Shown here: positions 16,429 to 24,865 of the stretch, piece after piece
How the letters are laid out: every line of letters begins with the position of its first letter
How positions within the stretch are numbered: position 1 is the stretch's first letter
NCBI GenBank assembly: GCA_963743285.1
Contig: CAVUPF010000002.1
Span: forward strand, 62,001 to 126,000
Direction of reading: 5' to 3'
DNA: 64,000 nt
Source: CAVUPF01 sp963743285
GTDB taxonomy: Bacteria > Actinomycetota > Thermoleophilia > Solirubrobacterales > 70-9
Made by a program: the position numbers and the translations under genes
Notes under the pieces: model-generated
Databases searched by the model: none
What the model was told of the DNA's origin: nothing
Seen by the model: the letters and a program-made list of their open reading frames with translations, nothing else

Positions 16429-19400
16429 TTAGCTCCGCTTCACCAGAGCCGAGAACGGGGTCTTGACGCCGCCTGCCGTCGCCGCCAGATGGAGGAGGAG
16501 CGACCCCGCGCTCTTGATCGGCAAGCTCAGCTTTTTCCTTTTCGGGCCTAGGCTGAACCTCAGCTTGTCAACCGTAAGCGTCGCCTGAACCGCCGAGCGG
16601 GCATGCAAGATGAGCTTGCGCGCGCTCCGCGCAACGCTTTTGGGGATCGCCAGCTGCAAGTACGGAATCTTCACTTGGCTCACATTGACTGCCACGCGCG
16701 CGGTCGCAGCACCACCGGCACCGCGGGCAATGAGGCGGATCTGGTTCTTGCCAGGTGGCAATGGTCCAGCGCTGACCATTGATCCACTGCCAAGCGGGAA
16801 CGGCCCGTCATACCAACGAAGGCTCCGTCCTCCCAGGGAATGGAGTTGGTCGAAGGCCTGCCCTTTGAGCTGCACGGTCGCGTCACCCGGGATCGCCCTG
16901 AGGGTCTTTGCGATGCTCACCTGAGGCGGCGCGTCGAGTGCGGCGAAGCGCTTGGAAACCGCCACCGACTCGTTGAAGCCGTCGTTGACACGGACCCGAA
17001 CCCGAGCTGAGCGTGATCCATCCAGATAGGAGCCCGGCAGAGATGCGTGGCCCGTGTTGGGGCCGATGAAGACCGTCTGCCAGCTTCGTCCGTCATTGCG
17101 CGAGTAGTCCACCGACGCTGTCAGCGTCTGATGATCGGGATTGGTCGCCCGCCATCTCACCAGCGCTTTGCCTCGACCGCCGACGCGCGCCCCCGGGTGC
17201 GGCGCCAGAATCCGCACGCGCGGCGGATGCGGCGGTCGTTTGCGGCTCGCGATCAGGGTTCCGTTGGAGGTGACTTCGATGCCGGCGACGTCGTGGGCGG
17301 GGACTTCGGCGGAGAGCTCATCGACTGGGCCGGCGTCTTCGTGACCGTGACTCTCGGCCATCTGAGTGGTCGCGATCACCTGCCCCTGCTTTCCACGCGC
17401 CGTGAGCGTGTAGCTTGAATTGCCACTTGGCAGCGGAGGTCCGACCTCGGGGCCGACGCTCGTTAGCTGGAAACCGGCGTTACTACCGTAGCCAACCACC
17501 CGCAGGCGGCGCGGATTGAGGGAAGCATTCGCGATACGCGAGCCTCGCCGGCGGGCCGATCGCGCCGAGGCCTTGGCGGAGGTCGCCCGGGCGGCGCCAT
17601 GGACTGCGGAACTCGAAGCAGAGAAGCGCGCGAATTTGTCGAGATTATGGAAGGCCGCTTCCCAGTTGATCGGCGAGACCCAGTTACCGAACGTCCCTTG
17701 ATCACCACCACCCCTCATCGGTGAGCAGTAGGACATGAAATCGTAGTATTCGGTCGTGCCGTTGACTCCATCCGCGCGGATCGTGTAGGGGTCGGTGCTC
17801 ATATCGAGGCCGATGCCGAGCAGCTGACCGAAGCCTTCTTCGTCGGGGGATTTAGCGTTTGGTTCAGTTATCCCAAGCCTGGCCTTGACCTCGTTGTGGG
17901 TTTCGCCCGGCCTTAGCGGCCACGGCACCCCTTGTTGGCCGTTGGTACCTCCGCCACATTCAATGCTTGCATGCTTTAGTCCGAACATGTGAAACAGCTC
18001 ATGCGCAACAGCGGTAAGAGGCCGGTTATCCCCAAAATTGTTGGGGCTGAAGGCGGTCACCGAGGTGCCGCCAAAGTAGTTGAAGTTGACGCCGCCGATA
18101 CCTTCTGGCGCTATGCCGTAGGCGCCGAAGCCGGGATGACCCATATTAGAGGCCATTTCTTCGACCCGCGACTGCGCCGCATTGGTCTTGTTGAGGCCTT
18201 TGTCTGTCGAATTGACGATGTCGCTGATGTCGATGACTCCCTGATAGGGCGGGACGGTGAAACCTTCATTGGGGCTGCGAGGATTCCAGCCCGATTCAGC
18301 CAGCGGCGCAACCAGCTTCGGGTCGGCAAACACAACATTCGAAGGCACAGGGAGATTGCCGTTCACACTCAGAGCAACTGGCCAAAGTTCTACATTTTGC
18401 GTCGACTGAAAGCTGATCCCGTTCTCGGTAAAGCTGTTGTTGGCCTCACAAGCGGGCGATGAACATTCGGGCCGTTGTTCGGGCCCGGGAAAGCTGGGTT
18501 CCTGAAAGACGTGGCCGACCAGCTGGATGGAGCCGGATTCCGTCCATGACTGCGGCAGCGTGAAGGTATAGGCGTTGGCTTCGCTGGTGCGCTCGGGTTC
18601 GAGAACCGGGGCAGGATCTGGCTCCTGAATGCTTTGCAACTTGGCCGGGCCGAAGTCGGGATAAAGCGGGCTACCCGGCAATGCACTGCCATCGCGAGAG
18701 CCAAAGAGGAGGGTGCCAACGTGGGTGATTCCGCTGCCTATGCCCCCGTGGGCGTCGGCGTAGAAGCGGACCGCGGTCTGCTTGTGGGCAACGAGGCTGA
18801 CGCTGCTGTAGTTGCCGCCCGATTCGCCGCCGCTCGGCGTCAGCGGACCTTCTCGCTGGATTCCCTGAGTGACTTCGAGGCCCTGCGCACGCAGGTCGAA
18901 GTTGCCCACTACGGAGACCAGGATAGTGACGGAGCGCTGGTGTTCGCCGGCCGTCGGGCTGGGTGTCCCCGTGATGGTTACCGGGACCTCGGAGAACGGC
19001 TGCGCGTTGGAGGCCGCGCTCAGCGTCAAGGTGAGCGCGCTGCCGTCCGGACCGCTAGACGGATTGGGGCTGATGCTGCTATGTACCCCAATCGGTTCAT
19101 CGCTGACACTGAAGGAGATTGGCCCAGTCGAGGTCGAATTGCGGCGCAGCTTCAAAGTCACGTTGTCTGAACTGCCGGGAGTGAGCGTCGGACCGATGCT
19201 CGGTGCGGAGATTCCGAAATCCGGGGGGATCGTGCTGGGCACGGCTTCAAAGCTCAAGTCGTCGATCGCGACCGGGCAGAAGGTATTCAGACTGCTGGTG
19301 ATCTGGAAGTAGCTGATTTCCGATTCAGCGTCGACGATCGAAGCCTCGGTATTGACGCCCAAGCCTGTCATGCTGACTGTGTCGGTGGCACCGGGAATCG

Positions 19401-19851
19401 GGTTGCCGCCGAGGTCGAAACCCTGAAGCTTGACTTCTTGGGTTTCCGCCAATAACTCGGGGTAGACGTTGCCGACGAACAGATTCACGTAGTTGCGCGG
19501 AACCGAGAAGCGACCCCAGAGTTCGGCATGGGGGAACTCACCACCGCAACCCTGGCTGATGTTGAGCACGTTGGGCGGAGAGTGCGCCTGTCCAGCGGGG
19601 GGAGCTTCGGTGAACGGATGCAATCCGGCCGGGCCGCTGGGTCCTTCGTCAAAGGTGACGCCCTGCGCGGCGTACTGATTGCTGATCGTGGTATGGGCGG
19701 GCTGATCGTCGAAGTTGATGACCGTTTCCGCGGCGAGAGCGCTGGGCGGAATGACGAGGAGAAGGGCGCTGAGCGCTGTTGCTAAGACAAGGCTGTTTCG
19801 CGCTTTCCAGAGGATTGACTTTCCAACGCTCTCTGTGTGGTTGGACCGCAT
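16429..19851 (-). CDS. Exported metzincin-type zinc metalloprotease with Ig-like domains
   Basis: This 1140-residue protein has a signal peptide (about 1-41, ending ALAAET). Next comes a beta-sandwich that starts INFDDQPAHTTISNQYAAQGVTF, as in PEP-CTERM-type extracellular proteins, and then Ig-like repeats (about 225-320). A protease domain carries the extended zinc motif HELFHMFGLKH at residues 617-627 (HExxHxxGxxH; two His, Glu base, third His ligand). Further beta-rich domains (about 880-1060) follow. It is probably secreted and acts on extracellular proteins; the substrate is unknown. No prodomain or sortase signal is recognised. It is cargo of island B and transcribed away from the ATPase operon. 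Confidence 0.85.
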   Translation of the reverse strand: MRSNHTESVGKSILWKARNSLVLATALSALLLVIPPSALAAETVINFDDQPAHTTISNQYAAQGVTFDEGPSGPAGLHPFTEAPPAGQAHSPPNVLNISQGCGGEFPHAELWGRFSVPRNYVNLFVGNVYPELLAETQEVKLQGFDLGGNPIPGATDTVSMTGLGVNTEASIVDAESEISYFQITSSLNTFCPVAIDDLSFEAVPSTIPPDFGISAPSIGPTLTPGSSDNVTLKLRRNSTSTGPISFSVSDEPIGVHSSISPNPSSGPDGSALTLTLSAASNAQPFSEVPVTITGTPSPTAGEHQRSVTILVSVVGNFDLRAQGLEVTQGIQREGPLTPSGGESGGNYSSVSLVAHKQTAVRFYADAHGGIGSGITHVGTLLFGSRDGSALPGSPLYPDFGPAKLQSIQEPDPAPVLEPERTSEANAYTFTLPQSWTESGSIQLVGHVFQEPSFPGPEQRPECSSPACEANNSFTENGISFQSTQNVELWPVALSVNGNLPVPSNVVFADPKLVAPLAESGWNPRSPNEGFTVPPYQGVIDISDIVNSTDKGLNKTNAAQSRVEEMASNMGHPGFGAYGIAPEGIGGVNFNYFGGTSVTAFSPNNFGDNRPLTAVAHELFHMFGLKHASIECGGGTNGQQGVPWPLRPGETHNEVKARLGITEPNAKSPDEEGFGQLLGIGLDMSTDPYTIRADGVNGTTEYYDFMSYCSPMRGGGDQGTFGNWVSPINWEAAFHNLDKFARFSASSSAVHGAARATSAKASARSARRRGSRIANASLNPRRLRVVGYGSNAGFQLTSVGPEVGPPLPSGNSSYTLTARGKQGQVIATTQMAESHGHEDAGPVDELSAEVPAHDVAGIEVTSNGTLIASRKRPPHPPRVRILAPHPGARVGGRGKALVRWRATNPDHQTLTASVDYSRNDGRSWQTVFIGPNTGHASLPGSYLDGSRSARVRVRVNDGFNESVAVSKRFAALDAPPQVSIAKTLRAIPGDATVQLKGQAFDQLHSLGGRSLRWYDGPFPLGSGSMVSAGPLPPGKNQIRLIARGAGGAATARVAVNVSQVKIPYLQLAIPKSVARSARKLILHARSAVQATLTVDKLRFSLGPKRKKLSLPIKSAGSLLLHLAATAGGVKTPFSALVKRS

Positions 19852-20096
19852 CAGCCTCGTCGCGGAGATCGTATGCGCTACAAAGCCCGGAGATAACCCT
19901 AATTGGACGAAAATCGCAGATATTGGGGAAATCCTCGGAAGTACGACGAGTGGCGTCTATCGACGACCAGTCGGATCACCCGATCGGACCCGAATCAAGG
20001 GTCGTCCCGACGTCGGGGCGCCAAATCCCGGTTGCGGTCTTCGGCCATTGGGACAGCGGGGATCGCGCGGGGGCGGCAATAGTCGGCTGATTCGTC

Positions 20097-20102
20097 TATG
20101 AT
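20097..20102 (+). promoter_or_regulatory. -10 box of the ATPase operon
   Basis: TATGAT ends 6 bases before the GTG at 20109, predicting a leaderless mRNA. No ribosome binding site is present, which supports this reading. Confidence 0.5.
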
Positions 20103-20108
20103 AGTCGC

Positions 20109-21047
20109 GTGAGCGAAAGCTACAGTGATCTGCCCAAGGAGCTCCGCAGCGACCTCGAGGAATTGCTGCGAGCTGGTCCACCGCTGACCGAGGAACAGCA
20201 GATCGGGCGTGGACCAGCGATCGAGGACCTCGCCGAACGGCTGCGCCGTAGCGAGGTCAAGAAGCTGTACGAGGCTCGGCGGGTGGGCAAGACGACCGTC
20301 GCTCGGGCAGCTTTGCGACGGTTCCGTATCGCTGGTGGCATAGACGCCGAGGTGAATCTCGCGATCCATCGGACCCCCGGTGACGCTGCGAGCGAGCTCG
20401 CCTCGCAGCTCGCGGCGGGCATAACCGCACCCGAGGCTGCGCGCTCAGCATTGCGAAGGTTCGCCGGGACGCTCACGCTGGCGCGCCGCGATCTGGACGA
20501 TGACGCAAGCGCGATCCTTGAGCTTGTTGACGGCCTGCTCGGCGACGGCCGCGACCCGGCACGTGTTCTGATCAACGCCGGACGTCACGCCAAGCGAAGC
20601 CTTGCCGTGTTCATCGACGAGGCGCACGTGATCGGGAGCTGGCCGCCCGCGGACCAGGAGGCGCTGGGCGCGGCCCTGCGCGACGCGACGAATCTCGGCG
20701 TGGTAATCGCGTCAAGCGAACAGCGCGCGCTTGAGCTGCTATCCGACGAGGGCGGCCCGCTTCAGTACGTCGGCGATCGCTTCTCGCTTTCCCCGATTGC
20801 CGATGCTGATTGGCGATCAGAGCTGGCAAAGCGATTCGCTCGCCTCGGGATCCCAATCCTTCCAGCCGCGCTCGACCTGCTGCTTGAGAGCTCAGCTGGC
20901 CATCCTTATCGCACGATGCTGCTCGCGCGCGAGAGTGCGATCACAGCGATCAGCGGCGCTGGACAGGGCGGACGGTGCAGCGAGACACACATCCGCGCAG
21001 GTCTACTCGTTGCCAGGAGTGACGAGGCATGGAACGAGCTGACCTGA
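20109..21047 (+). CDS. AAA/STAND-like ATPase, first gene of a pair
   Basis: This 312-residue protein has an altered P-loop, LYEARRVGKTT (Gly60-Lys61-Thr62; the usual first Gly is Glu55), and a Walker B LAVFIDEAH (165-173, Asp170-Glu171). An IASSEQRALELL segment resembles sensor I, and a helical lid follows. The layout resembles archaeal-type ATPases (PF01637), in which the ATPase is normally followed by a winged helix; here that part is missing and appears in the next gene. The GTG start follows a TATGAT box by 6 bases and there is no ribosome site. It overlaps the partner gene by 19 bases. It is cargo of a tRNA island, so a defence, transfer or toxin-like function is possible but unproven. 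Confidence 0.75.
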   Translation: MSESYSDLPKELRSDLEELLRAGPPLTEEQQIGRGPAIEDLAERLRRSEVKKLYEARRVGKTTVARAALRRFRIAGGIDAEVNLAIHRTPGDAASELASQLAAGITAPEAARSALRRFAGTLTLARRDLDDDASAILELVDGLLGDGRDPARVLINAGRHAKRSLAVFIDEAHVIGSWPPADQEALGAALRDATNLGVVIASSEQRALELLSDEGGPLQYVGDRFSLSPIADADWRSELAKRFARLGIPILPAALDLLLESSAGHPYRTMLLARESAITAISGAGQGGRCSETHIRAGLLVARSDEAWNELT

Positions 21048-22063
21048 ATCAGCTGATCGTGCAGCTTCACGGCGAGACGCTCGCCGGGCTAGACCGCGCG
21101 CTCGGGCGCGGCACGGTAATCCTGCTCGCGCGTGTGGGGGACGGCGAGCATCAACTGATCGCGCAGCTCAAGCGCCCAATCGTGACGATCGACGCGACGC
21201 TCTACCCTGAACGAGCCTCGCTGCGCTTCGAGCTTCTACGCGCAGCGGTGGAGAGCCTTCTCGCGCCCTCGCCCCAGTCAGTGCTGTCCGAGGCCGGTCC
21301 TAGTGGCGATTCGGCGCGCTTGGCGCTCGCCGAAGCCTACGGCGAGCGGACTGAGCACGTCATGACGCTGCTCGAGCGCAGGACGCCGCCTGCCCTGGGA
21401 CAGCTGCGGCTCTCGATCCGTGAGGCGCTCGCTGGACTTCAGGACGATGTGGCGCTCATCGCATTCGATGCGCACCACCTCGATACCGACGCGCGCTGGG
21501 ATCTCCGCGAGTTGCAACGCCCCCTGCTGCTCGTCACCCGCCCTGACCACCACTCCACGTTGGCGGGAGCCGACGCACCGTTCTACGGAGGCGCACAAAC
21601 CCTCACGCTCCCCACTTCCACCCCGGCCGAGTGGATGCGCGCACTCACGACGATCGGCCTACACACCCATCCGACTGACCTTGAGTGGCTGCTGGACCGT
21701 TCACGCGGGCGGGTCGCGACGACTATCAGCGCCCTCGAACTCGTCGCCTCCGAGCGCTCGCCGCGGACTGCCTGGCGTCAGACCGTGCACAGATCCCTGC
21801 CACGCGCTCACGACATTCTCGCGCTCGCGCGCGAGATACATCCGTATGAGCCCACGCTGCTGCTAGCGATCGCCGAGGCCCGCCAGCCCTACAAGGCGCT
21901 GCCAGACGCACCATCAGCTCGCATTGCTCTCGCGCTGCGCAAGATGCGCTCGCTCGACATCCTCGAACAACCCGCGCCACGCGCATGGCAAATCGCAGAT
22001 CCACTGATCGAGCACGCATTCCGATCCATGATCAACGGCAGCCGCGCGAGAACGGCCGCCTAG
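21029..22063 (+). CDS. Catalytically degenerate ATPase-like partner with C-terminal winged helix
   Basis: This 344-residue protein seems paralogous to the upstream ATPase but lacks its catalytic residues. At the P-loop position it reads LLARVGDGEHQ (residues 32-42, no Gly-Lys-Thr). At Walker B it reads ALIAFDAHH (142-150, Glu replaced by Ala). The C-terminal about 290-335 (IALALRKMRSLDILE ... AWQIADPLIEHAF) looks like the winged helix that ends PF01637-type ATPases. I infer a hetero-oligomer with one active and one regulatory subunit. It is translated from an ATG inside the upstream gene, so expression is coupled. Confidence 0.7.
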   Translation: MERADLNQLIVQLHGETLAGLDRALGRGTVILLARVGDGEHQLIAQLKRPIVTIDATLYPERASLRFELLRAAVESLLAPSPQSVLSEAGPSGDSARLALAEAYGERTEHVMTLLERRTPPALGQLRLSIREALAGLQDDVALIAFDAHHLDTDARWDLRELQRPLLLVTRPDHHSTLAGADAPFYGGAQTLTLPTSTPAEWMRALTTIGLHTHPTDLEWLLDRSRGRVATTISALELVASERSPRTAWRQTVHRSLPRAHDILALAREIHPYEPTLLLAIAEARQPYKALPDAPSARIALALRKMRSLDILEQPAPRAWQIADPLIEHAFRSMINGSRARTAA

Positions 22064-22527
22064 TCGCTGACTCGTCCTCTACCTATAACAGAGTGGCAAT
22101 TCCGCATCAGAACGGACCGCAAGGCGCTCTTTGCGGTCCCTCTGCGGTCCCAATCCCGTGAACATCCCCTAATTCCCGCGAATTCCGGCCCACCGTCCCC
22201 AGCGGTTCGCGGGAACTTTCGCCCGCATTCGCGGATATTCGCAGGATCTGAAGGATATTGATATCGGGGCGACCGGATTTGAACCGGGGCCGTCCCTGGC
22301 GGTAGCCTCTGAAATGCCTGCGGATTATTCCTCCAACTCACCGCATCCTCGTCAAAAACGGGCCGTAAAGCGGGTGAAGCCCGCTAATGCGGACGCAGAC
22401 TAGAGTAGAGCGACGGTACTCGACGCAGTCGCCTGATGCCCAAATGTGGTGCCCAAGGAGCCACAGTTGCGAAGCTGACACCGGATGTAACGGCGCTTAT
22501 TGGCGCTACAATGCCATTTTCCGTCAG
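22064..22527. other. Gene-free right arm of island B
   Basis: No gene is supported. The stretch holds a tRNA-like T-arm fragment (22266-22291) and the doubled GTGCCCAA motif near 22435-22456 that is also found at the right end of island A. Confidence 0.55.
22266..22291 (-). other. Isolated tRNA 3'-end-like fragment (T-arm plus acceptor strand)
   Basis: Read on the minus strand this is CCGGTTCAAATCCGG followed by TCGCCCC, i.e. a T-stem/loop and an acceptor 3' strand. No matching 5' acceptor strand, D-arm or clear anticodon arm is found upstream, so it is not a full tRNA. It may be an attachment-site scar from another element. Confidence 0.4.
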
Positions 22528-22601
22528 TGCCCCCGCCGGGACTCGAACCCGGGCCGCGCGGCTTAAAAGGCCGCCGCTCTAACCAGCTGAGCTACAGGGG
22601 C
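22528..22601 (-). tRNA. tRNA-Lys (anticodon TTT)
   Basis: The 74-base cloverleaf is complete: acceptor GCCCCTG/CGGGGGC (one T-G pair), D-arm GCTCAGCTGGTTAGAGC, anticodon stem GCGGC/GCCGC with loop CTTTTAA, and T-arm CCGGG-TTCGAGT-CCCGG, with discriminator A. The 3' CCA is not encoded. Its 3' 42 bases are repeated at 11493 and 16089, so it is the attachment site of the two islands. Confidence 0.95.
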
Positions 22602-22618
22602 GCAGCGCCCATCGTAGG

Positions 22619-23593
22619 TCAAGACAGCTCGGGCAGTCCCTCCTGCGGGGTCGATGCCTCGGCGTGGGTCCGGACCGGGATGCGGCCAGCACGGCGGGCA
22701 GCGTGGCCGGCCTCCACCGCCCCTCGCAGCGCACTCGCCATCGCGGTTGGCTGCGCAGCGCCGAAGATCGAGCTGGCCGCCATCACCGCGTCACACCCCA
22801 GCTCCATCGCCAGGGCGGCGTCGGATGCGGTGCCGATTCCCGCGTCGAGGATGACCGGGACCCCGGCTCGCTCGGCGAGGATTGCGATGTTGTAGGGATT
22901 GCGGATGCCCGCTCCGGAGCCGATCGGCGAGCCCAGTGGCATCACCGCGGCGCAGCCGGCCTCCTCGAGACGGCGGGCGAGGATCGGGTCGTCATTGGTG
23001 TAGGGAAGGACGGTGAAGCCCTCGGCGAGGAGCTGCTCGGCGGCGTCCAGCAGCTCGACCGCGTCGGGGTAGAGGGTGCGATCGTCGCCGATCACCTCGA
23101 GCTTGATCCAATCGGTCCCGAATGCCTCGCGGGCAAGCCGCGCGGTGTTGACGGCGTCGCGCGCCGTGTAGCAGCCGGCGGTGTTGGGCAGGGCGAAGAG
23201 GCCGAGGCTGTCGAGCACCTCAAGCACGGACCCCTCGGCCAGCGGGTCGACCCGCCGCAGCGCAACGGTGGCGATCTCGGCGCCGGAGGCGACCAGCGCG
23301 CTCTCCATCTGCTCGAGCGAGCGGAAGCCGCCGGTACCGGCGATCAGCCGCGATGACCACTCGCGCCCGCCCAGCTCCCAGGCATCCTCGCCGCCCTGGA
23401 TTGCGGCGAGGACCTCGACCCTCTGGTCCTCGCGCAGCTCCGTCGCGGCCCACTCGCTGCGGGGGACCACCTCGCCGTCGAGCGCCGCCACGACGCCGCG
23501 GGCACCCGGCTCGGCGCCGCTCTCGCGCACGGCGAGGTCAAGGGTCGCGCCCGCGGGCAGCTCGCGCGCCTCCCCGTTTAGCTCGACCCTCAC
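22619..23593 (-). CDS. thiSG: Fused sulfur carrier ThiS - thiazole synthase ThiG
   Basis: One 324-codon frame holds ThiS (residues about 1-68, VRVELNGEARELPAG to VLAAIQGG) followed directly by ThiG. ThiG has LIAGTGGFRSLEQ, IKLEVIGDD with the catalytic Lys, VLPYTNDDP, PLGSPIGSG and DAGIGTASDAA. The Gly-Gly that must be adenylated and thiocarboxylated by ThiF is therefore internal, followed by EDAWELGG. Either the linker is cut or the fusion works differently. ThiG makes the thiazole phosphate from DXP, dehydroglycine and ThiS-COSH. The GTG start overlaps the thiO stop by 4 bases; an open frame upstream of it is only the shadow of thiO. Confidence 0.92.
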   Translation of the reverse strand: MRVELNGEARELPAGATLDLAVRESGAEPGARGVVAALDGEVVPRSEWAATELREDQRVEVLAAIQGGEDAWELGGREWSSRLIAGTGGFRSLEQMESALVASGAEIATVALRRVDPLAEGSVLEVLDSLGLFALPNTAGCYTARDAVNTARLAREAFGTDWIKLEVIGDDRTLYPDAVELLDAAEQLLAEGFTVLPYTNDDPILARRLEEAGCAAVMPLGSPIGSGAGIRNPYNIAILAERAGVPVILDAGIGTASDAALAMELGCDAVMAASSIFGAAQPTAMASALRGAVEAGHAARRAGRIPVRTHAEASTPQEGLPELS

Positions 23594-24747
23594 AGCAGGA
23601 CCTCCGCCGGCGCCTCGCCGGCGAAGCGCCCCGGCGCGGCGGCGACTGCCGAGTCCGGGAGCCGGCCCCCGTCGAGCAGCTCCGCCACCGCATCGGCGCA
23701 CAGCGGCGCCAGCAGGATGCCGTTGCGATAGTGGCCGGTCGCCAGGACCAAGCCGTCGAGGTCGCCCGGCCCGATCAGCGGCAGGTTGTCGGGCGTCCCC
23801 GGCCGCAACCCCGCTGCCGCCTCGACCAGCTCCATCTCGGCGACGTCGGGCAGCAACCGATAGGCCTCGCGCAGCAGCTCGTAAACAGCGCCCGCGGTGA
23901 CCGCCGTGTCGAACCCCCGCTCCTCGACCGTGGCGCCGACGATCAGGCGGCCGTCGGCGCGCGGCACGAGGTAGACGCGCTCCGAGGCGATGATCCGCTC
24001 GCCCGGCACGGCGCCAGCCGGGGCGCGCAGCTCGAGGATCTGCCCCTTTACCGGTCGGACCGGTGGGCGAGCGGCCTGCGGCAGCCACTCGGCGTGGCCC
24101 GACCAGGCGCCGGTGGCGAGCACGACCGCCGCCGCACGCAACTCCTCACCCGCCGAGGTCCGCACCCCGCGCAGCCGGCCTTGGTCGAGCAGCGCCGCGA
24201 TGACCTCGGTCTCGGCGCGCACCTCGACGCCCGCGGCTGCGAGCGCCGCGAGCAGCACCTCGACCAGCGCCCGCGGGTCGACCGCCGCCTCCTCCGGCGC
24301 ATGCACGCCGCCGTTCAGCGACGGCGTCAGACCGGGCTCCAGCTCGCGGCAGCGGCGCGGCGAGAGCCACTCGGCTCCGAGGCCGAGCGAGCGCTGGAGA
24401 TCGTGGCGGCGGCGCAGCTCCGCCGCCTCGTCGCGGTCGAGGGCAAGGTGCAGGGCGCCGCGCCGCGAATAGCCGACCGCCTTGCCGGTCGCAGCCTCCA
24501 GCTCGGCTGCGAAGCCTGGATAGCGCTCGGCGGCGGCAAGGGTCATCTCGAGCAGCGCCGGCTCACCGAAGGCAAGCTCGCCGACCGGAGCCAGCATCCC
24601 GGCTGCCACCCGTGTCGCGCCTGCCGGCGGCGCGGCCCGGTCGAGCACCAGAATCCGCGCGCCGCGCTGGGCGGCGCGCCATGCGCAGGTGAGCCCGATC
24701 ACTCCGGCCCCCACGACGATCGCGTCGTAACTTCGCTTCTCGGTCAA
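23590..24747 (-). CDS. thiO: Glycine oxidase ThiO
   Basis: This 385-residue FAD-dependent amine oxidase (DAO fold) makes dehydroglycine for ThiG. The Rossmann motif IVVGAGVIGLTCAW is at the N-terminus, VLATGAWSGHAEWLP is in the middle, and the flavin-contacting ATGHYRNGILLAP is near the C-terminus. The TTG at 24747 is chosen because a GGAGG ribosome site 5 bases away forms the 3' strand of a TPP riboswitch. The frame stays open to 24933, but that would translate through the riboswitch. The stop overlaps the thiSG start, so both genes are under the riboswitch. Confidence 0.93.
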   Translation of the reverse strand: MTEKRSYDAIVVGAGVIGLTCAWRAAQRGARILVLDRAAPPAGATRVAAGMLAPVGELAFGEPALLEMTLAAAERYPGFAAELEAATGKAVGYSRRGALHLALDRDEAAELRRRHDLQRSLGLGAEWLSPRRCRELEPGLTPSLNGGVHAPEEAAVDPRALVEVLLAALAAAGVEVRAETEVIAALLDQGRLRGVRTSAGEELRAAAVVLATGAWSGHAEWLPQAARPPVRPVKGQILELRAPAGAVPGERIIASERVYLVPRADGRLIVGATVEERGFDTAVTAGAVYELLREAYRLLPDVAEMELVEAAAGLRPGTPDNLPLIGPGDLDGLVLATGHYRNGILLAPLCADAVAELLDGGRLPDSAVAAAPGRFAGEAPAEVLL

Positions 24748-24749
24748 CT

Positions 24750-24838
24750 TGCCTCCGCCGGCATTACCCGGATCAGGTCCAGACGGTCGGTGACCTCGTT
24801 GCCACCCTCTCAGCCTCTTCGGCTCCCGTACCACTCCG
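24750..24838 (-). promoter_or_regulatory. TPP riboswitch (THI element) controlling thiO-thiSG
   Basis: On the minus strand the conserved parts occur in order: GGAGTGG at the 5' end, CTGAGA (24808-24813), and CCTGATCCGGGTAATGCCGG (24758-24777), closing with GGAGGCA. The closing strand contains the thiO ribosome site, so ligand binding would block translation initiation directly. No separate terminator hairpin fits in the 2-base gap. Confidence 0.92.
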
Positions 24839-24865
24839 ATGCTACCCCCCGCGGGCTTCTCAAGC

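Larger units (their letters stand above)
16131..22569. mobile_element. Genomic island B inserted at the tRNA-Lys 3' end
   Basis: The segment lies between repeat 2 and the intact tRNA-Lys gene, which is regenerated at its right end. It carries a large exported metzincin-like protein and a two-gene ATPase operon. No tyrosine or serine integrase is visible, so mobility would depend on a helper or has been lost. The left and right arms match those of island A, so the two are members of one element family in tandem. Confidence 0.7.

Noticed and set aside
23594..24088. Extension of the ThiSG frame upstream to 24088
   Set aside because: It is the antiframe shadow of thiO; the GTG at 23593, overlapping the thiO stop, is the credible start.
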